This document shows, piece by piece, positions 57,156 through 64,000 of a stretch of 64,000 bases of DNA. A program made the position numbers and the translations under genes. Below the pieces are notes generated by a model. The model did no database searches. It saw only the letters and a program-made list of their open reading frames with translations, and had not been told where the DNA came from. The DNA is from Proteus sp. FME41 (lineage in GTDB: Bacteria; Pseudomonadota; Gammaproteobacteria; Enterobacterales; Enterobacteriaceae), in NCBI RefSeq assembly GCF_014897315.1, contig NZ_JABUYL010000002.1, positions 186,001-250,000 on the forward strand, in the 5' to 3' direction. Numbering within the stretch: position 1 is the first letter of the stretch; each line of letters opens with the position of its first letter.

Positions 57156-57196
57156 TAATAATATCAATGGAGCAATTACCTCCATTGATATTATTA
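57156..57196. repeat. 17-bp perfect inverted repeat after rseC
   Basis: TAATAATATCAATGGAG pairs with CTCCATTGATATTATTA across seven bases. It is followed by AAAACT rather than a T run. It may terminate or stabilise the rpoE operon transcript. The rest of the 300-bp gap to lepA holds the lepA promoter and no gene. Confidence 0.7.
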
Positions 57197-57452
57197 AAAC
57201 TAAATTTTTCACTATTCCCATCACAAATGAATGACTTTCTATATCCAGAAAAGCCCACAAAAAATGACAAATAAAGGTAAGACTTAGCATAAATGTTTGT
57301 GTTTGATGAACGTTTCTTTGAGTATAATGTCTCTAGTGTGTAGAATGCGTCATCAATAATAACTCCTGCAATATAGAGTTTTCGCTTTGTGTCCGTGAAT
57401 GACGCCAAAGCCAGATTTATAGAGCAAAGCAATAGAGAAAAATAATTTCAGA

Positions 57453-59249
57453 ATGAAAAACATACGTAACTTTTCCATTATCGCACATATTGACCACGGT
57501 AAATCGACGTTATCCGATCGAATTATTCAAATTTGTGGTGGCTTATCAGATCGTGAAATGGCTGCGCAGGTTCTTGATTCTATGGATCTTGAACGTGAAC
57601 GTGGTATTACAATCAAAGCGCAAAGCGTAACCCTAAATTACACTGCCGATGACGGTGAAGTTTACCAGCTTAACTTTATCGATACCCCTGGACACGTTGA
57701 CTTCTCTTATGAAGTATCTCGTTCACTCGCTGCTTGTGAAGGGGCTTTATTGGTTGTAGATGCTGGGCAAGGGGTTGAAGCTCAAACATTAGCAAACTGT
57801 TATACCGCGATGGATATGGATCTCACCGTCGTGCCGGTTCTAAATAAAATAGACTTACCTGCTGCTGAGCCTGAACGTGTTGCTGAAGAAATTGAAGACA
57901 TTGTGGGAATTGATGCCACAGATGCAGTGCGCTGCTCTGCAAAAACAGGTGTCGGTGTTAAAGAGGTTATTGAACGTCTTGTTAAAGAAATTCCTGCACC
58001 AGAAGGCGACCCTGAAGCCCCATTACAGGCATTAATTATTGACTCATGGTTTGATAATTACCTGGGTGTTGTCTCACTTATTCGTGTTAAAAACGGCAAA
58101 GTGAGTAAAAATGATAAAATTAAAGTTATTAGTACCGGACAAATTTACAATATTGATCGCATTGGTATTTTTACACCAAAACAAATTGATACAACAACAC
58201 TGAATTGTGGTGAGGTAGGCTGGGTTGTTTGTGGTATTAAAGATATTTTAGGTGCGCCAGTAGGGGATACCTTAACATCAGCTCAAAAACCGGCAGACAA
58301 ACCGCTACCTGGTTTTAAAAAAGTTAAGCCACAGGTCTATGCAGGTTTATTCCCAATTAGTTCTGATGATTATGAATCGTTCCGTGATGCCTTAGGTAAA
58401 CTGAGTCTTAACGATGCTTCATTATTCTATGAACCAGAAAGTTCAACTGCACTAGGATTTGGTTTTCGTTGTGGTTTCTTGGGTCTTCTTCATATGGAGA
58501 TCATTCAAGAGCGTTTAGAACGCGAATATGACCTCGATCTTATTACCACCGCACCAACAGTCGTCTATGAAGTTAAAATGACTAACGGCGATATTGTGTT
58601 GGTTGATAGCCCATCTAAACTTCCTGCATTAAATAATATCGAAGAAATTAGAGAGCCAATTGCTGAATGTCACATGTTATTACCACAAGAATTCTTAGGT
58701 AATGTGATTACTTTATGTATCGAAAAACGCGGCGTTCAGACCAATATGGTCTATCATGGTAATCAAGTTTCATTAACGTATGAAATACCAATGGCTGAAG
58801 TGGTATTAGATTTCTTCGACCGCTTAAAATCAACATCACGTGGTTATGCATCATTAGACTATAACTTTATCCGTTTCCAAGGCTCTAACATGGTACGTGT
58901 AGATGTATTGATAAATGGTGATCGTGTCGATGCATTGGCACTTATTACACATAACGATAATGCGCCTTACCGTGGCCGCGAGCTGGTGGAAAAAATGAAA
59001 GAATTTATTCCACGTCAACAGTTTGATATCGCTATTCAAGCAGCAATTGGTAACCATATTATTGCTCGCTCAACGGTTAAACAATTACGTAAAAACGTAT
59101 TAGCCAAATGTTATGGTGGTGACGTTAGCCGTAAGAAAAAACTATTACAGAAACAGAAAGATGGTAAAAAACGTATGAAGCAAATTGGTAACGTAGAGCT
59201 ACCACAAGAAGCGTTTTTAGCCATTCTTCATGTTGGTAAAGATAAATAA
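57453..59249 (+). CDS. lepA: Elongation factor 4 (LepA)
   Basis: 598 residues of the translational GTPase family: G1 [11 protein letters not shown]3 DTPGHVDF, G4 NKIDLP, then domain II, EF-G-like domains and the LepA-specific C-terminal domain ending [14 protein letters not shown]. It acts on ribosomes during initiation or elongation under stress. It precedes lepB by 14 bases, so the two form an operon. Confidence 0.98.
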   Translation: MKNIRNFSIIAHIDHGKSTLSDRIIQICGGLSDREMAAQVLDSMDLERERGITIKAQSVTLNYTADDGEVYQLNFIDTPGHVDFSYEVSRSLAACEGALLVVDAGQGVEAQTLANCYTAMDMDLTVVPVLNKIDLPAAEPERVAEEIEDIVGIDATDAVRCSAKTGVGVKEVIERLVKEIPAPEGDPEAPLQALIIDSWFDNYLGVVSLIRVKNGKVSKNDKIKVISTGQIYNIDRIGIFTPKQIDTTTLNCGEVGWVVCGIKDILGAPVGDTLTSAQKPADKPLPGFKKVKPQVYAGLFPISSDDYESFRDALGKLSLNDASLFYEPESSTALGFGFRCGFLGLLHMEIIQERLEREYDLDLITTAPTVVYEVKMTNGDIVLVDSPSKLPALNNIEEIREPIAECHMLLPQEFLGNVITLCIEKRGVQTNMVYHGNQVSLTYEIPMAEVVLDFFDRLKSTSRGYASLDYNFIRFQGSNMVRVDVLINGDRVDALALITHNDNAPYRGRELVEKMKEFIPRQQFDIAIQAAIGNHIIARSTVKQLRKNVLAKCYGGDVSRKKKLLQKQKDGKKRMKQIGNVELPQEAFLAILHVGKDK

Positions 59250-59263
59250 TTTAAGGAGAAAAC

Positions 59264-60235
59264 ATGGCTAACACGTTTGCCTTGATCCTAACGCTGGCAA
59301 CGCTAATAACGGGTATTTTTTGGGGGATTGAGCATTTTAAGCTCAAACCAGCCCGAAAAGCAAAACTAAAGCGTCTTCAAGAGATGACGCAAGGTACCGA
59401 GGATCAGCAAGAGTTAGCAAAATCAATTAATAAACCAAGCTGGGCTGAAACTTTAGGTTCTCTTTTTCCAGTATTGATTATTGTTTTGATTCTGCGTTCA
59501 TTTGTGTATGAGCCGTTTCAAATACCTTCTCGCTCCATGATGCCAACTTTATTGGTTGGTGATTTTATCTTGGTTGAAAAGTTTGCTTATGGATTAAAAG
59601 ATCCAATAACACAAACAACGTTAATAAATACAGGGAAGCCAAAACGAGGTGATATTGCTGTCTTTAAATATCCTCGTGATCCTTCTACCGATTTCATTAA
59701 ACGTGTTATTGGGTTACCGGGTGATAAAATTGTTTATGATATGATGTCGAAAAAAGTGCACATCTACCCGAATTGTAATAAAGCAATTTGTAACGACGAA
59801 ATGTCAGTGACTTACGGTACGGCGTATCCTAGTGAATGGACGCTGTTATTACAAAATGTACCGGGTGGCCAGCGTATTAATGGCATGAAATCAATTCCAA
59901 TTGAAGACCCGATTTCTACCGCATCTCAATTACGCGAAGAAGAAAGAGTCGAAACTATTGGTAAAGTCTCTCACCGTATTATGACAATACCGGGTGATAT
60001 GACCATGCCAGAGTTTATCCAACCCGGGTTACCTGTGGGAACTTGGATTGTTCCAGAAGGTCATTACTTTATGATGGGTGATAACCGTGATGGAAGCTCT
60101 GATAGTCGTTTCTGGGGTTTTGTCCCTGAGCAAAATTTAGTGGGTAAAGCGACAACAATTTGGATGAGCTTTGAAAAACAAGAGAATGAATGGCCTTCTG
60201 GTGTTCGTCTCAGTCGTATTGGTGGCATTAAGTAA
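59264..60235 (+). CDS. lepB: Signal peptidase I
   Basis: 323 residues with two N-terminal transmembrane segments (about 3-21 and 64-80). The catalytic Ser91 is in IPSRSMMPTLLVGDF and the catalytic Lys146 in FIKRVIGLPGD. It cleaves signal peptides in the inner membrane; essential. Preceded by AAGGAG. A perfect nine-pair hairpin (TGGCTCCTG / CAGGAGCCA) lies downstream at 60305-60329. Confidence 0.98.
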   Translation: MANTFALILTLATLITGIFWGIEHFKLKPARKAKLKRLQEMTQGTEDQQELAKSINKPSWAETLGSLFPVLIIVLILRSFVYEPFQIPSRSMMPTLLVGDFILVEKFAYGLKDPITQTTLINTGKPKRGDIAVFKYPRDPSTDFIKRVIGLPGDKIVYDMMSKKVHIYPNCNKAICNDEMSVTYGTAYPSEWTLLLQNVPGGQRINGMKSIPIEDPISTASQLREEERVETIGKVSHRIMTIPGDMTMPEFIQPGLPVGTWIVPEGHYFMMGDNRDGSSDSRFWGFVPEQNLVGKATTIWMSFEKQENEWPSGVRLSRIGGIK

Positions 60236-60304
60236 CTATTAACAAAATAGCTACAGCATTCCTTTCTATCTCAGTGTAGAATATGCCACTTCTTTAAATA
60301 TGAT

Positions 60305-60329
60305 TGGCTCCTGTCATTCGCAGGAGCCA
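60305..60329 (+). repeat. Hairpin between lepB and rnc
   Basis: TGGCTCCTG pairs with CAGGAGCCA across seven bases. There is no T run. It may act in rnc autoregulation, since RNase III cleaves a stem in its own leader in E. coli; that link is only suggested. Confidence 0.5.
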
Positions 60330-60430
60330 GTGCAAACGCAACAGTTCTGTTATCCAACCCGATAAATTCTTGTTGTCTTAAACAGATTTGTTGCGTGTGC
60401 TTCAAATTAAGTTATGGAAATTGATCGCAC

Positions 60431-61111
60431 ATGAATACTTTATTAGTAAACCAGTTACAAAAAAAACTGGGTTATACTTTTACGCAAAATGAATTATTAC
60501 TACAGGCGCTAACACACCGTAGTGCAAGCAGTAAACATAATGAACGTTTAGAATTTTTAGGTGATTCAATTCTAAGCTATGTTATTGCTAATGCACTTTA
60601 TCATCGCTTTCCTCGTGTTGATGAAGGTGATATGAGCCGAATGAGGGCAACACTTGTTCGTGGAAATACACTCGCCGAATTAGCGCGTGAATTTGAACTG
60701 GGTGAATGTCTACGTTTAGGGCCTGGTGAATTAAAAAGCGGTGGTTTTCGCCGTGAATCAATTTTAGCAGATACGGTAGAAGCTTTAATTGGTGCTATTT
60801 TCCTCGATAGTGATATTCAAAATATCGAAAATATTATTTTAAAATGGTATGAGAGTCGTTTGGCTGAAATCAGTCCTGGCGATAAGCAAAAAGATCCTAA
60901 AACACGACTGCAAGAATATCTGCAAGGGCGTCACTTGCCATTGCCAGCGTATGATGTAGTACAAGTTCGTGGCGAAGCCCATGATCAAGAGTTTACGATC
61001 CATTGTCAGATAAGCGGTATCGATCAACCTGTCAAAGGGATGGGGACAAGCCGTCGAAAAGCTGAGCAAGCCGCTGCTGAACAGGCATTAATACAACTGG
61101 AGCTTGAATGA
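60431..61111 (+). CDS. rnc: Ribonuclease III
   Basis: 226 residues: the endonuclease domain with [16 protein letters not shown] and the second acidic site in [14 protein letters not shown], then the double-stranded RNA-binding domain ending [17 protein letters not shown]. It processes rRNA precursors and regulates mRNAs and its own transcript. Its stop overlaps the era start by four bases. Confidence 0.98.
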   Translation: MNTLLVNQLQKKLGYTFTQNELLLQALTHRSASSKHNERLEFLGDSILSYVIANALYHRFPRVDEGDMSRMRATLVRGNTLAELAREFELGECLRLGPGELKSGGFRRESILADTVEALIGAIFLDSDIQNIENIILKWYESRLAEISPGDKQKDPKTRLQEYLQGRHLPLPAYDVVQVRGEAHDQEFTIHCQISGIDQPVKGMGTSRRKAEQAAAEQALIQLELE

Positions 61112-62016
61112 GCGAAGAACAAACCTATTGCGGATTTATTGCGATAGTTGGTCGCCCAAATGTGGGAAAATCAACACTACTGAACCAATTACTGGGGCAG
61201 AAAGTTTCTATTACATCACGTAAACCGCAAACAACACGCCACCGTATCATGGGCATTGATACTGATGGTGCTTACCAAGCAATTTACGTGGATACACCGG
61301 GCTTGCATATTGAAGAAAAGCGAGCAATCAACAGACTTATGAATCGTGCTGCAAGTAGCTCGATTGGTGATGTTGAACTGGTTATTTTCGTTGTTGAAGG
61401 GACCAATTGGACACCTGACGATGAAATGGTCGTTAATAAATTAAAATCATTACGTTGTCCTGTTTTATTAGCTATTAATAAAGTGGATAACGTAACGGAT
61501 AAAACCAAGTTACTTCCACATATTGGCTTTTTAAGCCAACAAATGGATTTTCTTGACGTAGTTCCAATCAGTGCTGAAAAAGACATGAATGTGGATACTA
61601 TTGCGAAAATTGTTCGCAAGTGTTTACCTGAAGCTATTCATCATTTTCCTGATGATTATATTACTGACCGCTCTCAACGTTTTATGGCGTCAGAAATTAT
61701 TCGTGAAAAACTGATGCGCTTTTTAGGTGAAGAATTACCTTATTCAGTTACTGTTGAAATTGAACAATTTGTTACCAATGCACGTGGTGGTTATGATATT
61801 CACGGATTAATTCTGGTTGAGCGTGAAGGCCAGAAGAAAATGGTTATTGGTAATAAAGGCGTGAAAATCAAGAAAATTGGTACTGAAGCCCGTATGGATA
61901 TGGAAGACTTATTTGAAAACAAAGTTCACTTAGAACTTTGGGTCAAGGTTAAGGCGGGTTGGGCTGATGATGAACGTGCTTTACGTAGCCTTGGCTATGT
62001 GGACGATTTAAAGTAG
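61108..62016 (+). CDS. era: GTPase Era
   Basis: 302 residues: G1 [14 protein letters not shown]3 DTPGLH, G4 NKVD, followed by a KH domain with [17 protein letters not shown]. It aids 16S rRNA and 30S maturation; essential. It overlaps rnc (ATGA), and recO follows after nine bases. Confidence 0.98.
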   Translation: MSEEQTYCGFIAIVGRPNVGKSTLLNQLLGQKVSITSRKPQTTRHRIMGIDTDGAYQAIYVDTPGLHIEEKRAINRLMNRAASSSIGDVELVIFVVEGTNWTPDDEMVVNKLKSLRCPVLLAINKVDNVTDKTKLLPHIGFLSQQMDFLDVVPISAEKDMNVDTIAKIVRKCLPEAIHHFPDDYITDRSQRFMASEIIREKLMRFLGEELPYSVTVEIEQFVTNARGGYDIHGLILVEREGQKKMVIGNKGVKIKKIGTEARMDMEDLFENKVHLELWVKVKAGWADDERALRSLGYVDDLK

Positions 62017-62025
62017 GTAACTGAA

Positions 62026-62766
62026 GTGGATGGCTGGCAACGTGCATTTGTTATCCATGCTCGACCTTACAGTGAAACAAGCTTATTGCTTGATTTTTTC
62101 ACTGAAAATGAAGGGCGAGTACGCATATTGTCGAAAGGCGCACGAGGCCGCCGCTCACCCTTAAAAGGGGCACTTCAACCTTTTACTCCTCTGCTCATTC
62201 GTTGGAGTGGGCGAGGAGAAGTTAAAACACTTCGTGATGCTGAACCTATCTCTTTGGCATTACCATTAACAGGCTCTGTACTTTATAGTGGCTTGTATCT
62301 TAATGAATTATTGTCCCGCGTTTTAGAAAATGGCACCTCTTACAGTGTGCTTTTTTTTGAATACCTTTCTTGCTTACAAATTCTTGCAGCCAGTGATATC
62401 ACATCAGAAGCAGCATTAAGGCGCTTTGAGCTCGCTTTATTAACACAACTCGGTTATGGATTAGATTTTCTGCATTGTGCCGGCAGTGGTGAACCTGTTT
62501 CAGATACAATGACGTATCGGTATCGAGAAGAAAAAGGTTTTATTGCCAGTTTAGTGGTGGATCATAATAGTTTTACAGGGCTTGAATTAAAATCATTAGC
62601 CAGCCGTGAGTTTCCTACTACAGAAACATTAAAAGCGGCGAAAAGGTTTACCCGAATGGCGCTAAAGCCTTATTTAGGTGGAAAGCCATTAAAAAGTAGA
62701 GAACTTTTTAGGCAATTTGCCATTAAAAAAGCCCCGAAAAAAAGAGCATTAATGGTAGATCAATAA
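62026..62766 (+). CDS. recO: DNA repair protein RecO
   Basis: 246 residues from a GTG at 62026 ([20 protein letters not shown]), homologous to E. coli RecO at the same start. OB-fold N-terminus with [24 protein letters not shown], and a C-terminal helical part with CAGSGEP and YREEKGF. It loads RecA on SSB-coated DNA with RecR. Part of rnc-era-recO. Confidence 0.96.
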   Translation: MDGWQRAFVIHARPYSETSLLLDFFTENEGRVRILSKGARGRRSPLKGALQPFTPLLIRWSGRGEVKTLRDAEPISLALPLTGSVLYSGLYLNELLSRVLENGTSYSVLFFEYLSCLQILAASDITSEAALRRFELALLTQLGYGLDFLHCAGSGEPVSDTMTYRYREEKGFIASLVVDHNSFTGLELKSLASREFPTTETLKAAKRFTRMALKPYLGGKPLKSRELFRQFAIKKAPKKRALMVDQ

Positions 62767-62835
62767 TATTGTCTTTTTCTTCTCTATGGAATGTGTAAAC
62801 TAAGGTAATGCAACGTTATTTTTCAGGAGAAGAGC

Positions 62836-63567
62836 ATGTCTGATATTCTACTTGGCGTTAATATTGATCATATCGCCACCCTTCGTAATGCCCGTGGCAC
62901 AACGTATCCCGATCCTGTTCAAGCGGCTTTTGTTGCAGAACAAGCAGGCGCTGATGGTATCACTATTCATTTACGTGAAGATAGACGCCATATCACTGAT
63001 CGTGACTTAATGCTGATAAGCCAAACTGTTCAGACAAGACTAAATTTAGAAATGGCAGTCACTGAAGAGATGATTGAAATTGCTTGCCAAACACAGCCTG
63101 ATTTTTGCTGTTTAGTCCCTGAAAAACGCCAAGAAGTGACAACAGAAGGTGGTTTAGATGTCGTTGGTAATGAAGAAAAGATAGCGGATGCCATTAAACG
63201 TTTATCTTTAGCGGGCATTAAAGTTTCGCTATTTATTGACCCAGACCATGAGCAAATTAATGCCGCAGATCGTGTTGGTGCGCCTTTTATTGAAATTCAT
63301 ACTGGTGCTTATGCTGACGCTGAAGATGAAATGGCACAAGAAAAAGAGTTTATCCGTATTCGTGATGCAGTGACTTATGCAGCGTCAAAAGGTTTAAAAG
63401 TCAACGCAGGCCATGGTTTGCATTATCATAACGTACAGCGCATAGCTGCATTGCCTGAGCTTTATGAGTTGAATATTGGTCATGCCATTATCGGTAGGGC
63501 AGTCTTTAGTGGATTAGCGCCTGCTGTTGAAGAAATGAAACGCTTAATGCGAGAAGCACGTCGTTAA
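62836..63567 (+). CDS. pdxJ: Pyridoxine 5'-phosphate synthase
   Basis: 243 residues, a TIM barrel: [46 protein letters not shown], and [11 protein letters not shown]. It condenses 3-amino-1-hydroxyacetone phosphate with deoxyxylulose 5-phosphate in the DXP-dependent vitamin B6 pathway. It shares one base with acpS (TAATGG). Confidence 0.98.
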   Translation: MSDILLGVNIDHIATLRNARGTTYPDPVQAAFVAEQAGADGITIHLREDRRHITDRDLMLISQTVQTRLNLEMAVTEEMIEIACQTQPDFCCLVPEKRQEVTTEGGLDVVGNEEKIADAIKRLSLAGIKVSLFIDPDHEQINAADRVGAPFIEIHTGAYADAEDEMAQEKEFIRIRDAVTYAASKGLKVNAGHGLHYHNVQRIAALPELYELNIGHAIIGRAVFSGLAPAVEEMKRLMREARR

Positions 63568-63947
63568 TGGCTATTGTTGGCTTAGGCATGGATATCGTCG
63601 AGATATCGCGTATCGAAGAAATTATAGGGCGTTCTGGTGAACGCCTTGCTCGCCGCATTCTGACAGAAACAGAGTGGGAAATTTACCAATCTCATAAGCA
63701 GCCAATACGTTTTTTAGCCAAGCGATTTGCAGTAAAAGAGGCCGCAGCAAAAGCACTCGGAACAGGTATTCGTTTAGGATTGGCTTTCAATCATTTTGAA
63801 GTGCGTAATGATGAATTAGGCAAACCCACACTGCATTTTTTAGCGGTTGCAAAAGAGATGGCAGAGAAAGCGGGGATAAACTCTATTCACGTAACACTTG
63901 CTGATGAACAGCGTTATGCTTGTGCGACAGTTATTTTAGAAAAATAG
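63567..63947 (+). CDS. acpS: Holo-[acyl-carrier-protein] synthase
   Basis: 126 residues: [14 protein letters not shown] with the metal-binding Asp, and [14 protein letters not shown] with the catalytic Glu/Lys. It transfers the 4'-phosphopantetheine arm from coenzyme A to ACP for lipid synthesis. Translationally coupled to pdxJ. The remaining 53 bases to the window end hold no feature. Confidence 0.97.
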   Translation: MAIVGLGMDIVEISRIEEIIGRSGERLARRILTETEWEIYQSHKQPIRFLAKRFAVKEAAAKALGTGIRLGLAFNHFEVRNDELGKPTLHFLAVAKEMAEKAGINSIHVTLADEQRYACATVILEK

Positions 63948-64000
63948 CTCTCTTAGATTTATCACCCACAAAATCATTGATTAAGGTTTAGATCTTATCT

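Noticed and set aside
57094-57432. 112-residue minus-strand ORF between rseC and lepA
   Set aside because: It overlaps the rseC end, crosses the 17-bp inverted repeat and has no family features.

Overview
The window looks like a chromosomal segment of a Proteus species, close to P. mirabilis. The reasons are the low GC content, coding sequences close to but distinct from E. coli in every housekeeping gene (smpB, grcA, srmB, rpoE-rseABC, lepAB, rnc-era-recO-pdxJ-acpS), a CcmA-type membrane bactofilin, and an IreA-type TonB receptor. The species call is inference; no ribosomal RNA is present.

Layout. 0-5.2 kb: a lipoprotein and a giant periplasmic coiled-coil protein ending in a degenerate FKBP fold, facing a two-gene minus-strand unit that I identify as exsD and exsA. 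These are the anti-activator and activator of Ysc-type type III secretion, but no secretion genes are nearby. 5.2-6.2 kb is AT-rich and apparently non-coding. 6.2-13 kb: ccmA, small stress genes (NsrR-like palindromes before ygbA and yecH, a LexA box before dinI), ecotin, a universal stress protein, a cation diffusion facilitator and ghrB. 13-21 kb: a galactose module, galETKM, galR and a vSGLT-type sodium/galactose symporter, with three GalR-type operators. 21-26 kb: a Fur-boxed TonB receptor with an IroE-like esterase, then a YcaD-type MFS transporter. 26-33.7 kb: small genes, including a 29-residue membrane protein too short for routine gene calling, and the lactate operon lldP-lutABC. 33.7-35.4 kb: a strongly T-skewed gene-free stretch. 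35.4-42.3 kb: an MFS/LysR pair, a chemoreceptor with a sigma-28 promoter, a periplasmic histidine phosphatase, an unknown membrane protein and a leucine-rich-repeat protein.

42.4-44.0 kb: a type I-F CRISPR array of 16 identical repeats plus a decayed terminal one, with no working cas genes. Just before the leader lies a frameshifted remnant of cas6f (csy4), so this is the surviving edge of a lost I-F locus. 44.2-64 kb is conserved core: ssrA-smpB, ratAB, bamE, recN, nadK, grpE, ung, grcA, srmB, trmN6, rpoE-rseABC, lepAB, rnc-era-recO and pdxJ-acpS. Textbook control sites are visible: LexA at recN, sigma-32 at grpE, FNR at grcA, and sigma-E plus a coupled upstream ORF at rpoE.

The most unusual items are the orphan ExsA-ExsD switch, the decayed I-F locus with an intact array, the coiled-coil/FKBP protein with its lipoprotein partner, and the 29-residue membrane-protein gene. 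Family assignments rest on remembered sequences and motifs, not on searches.
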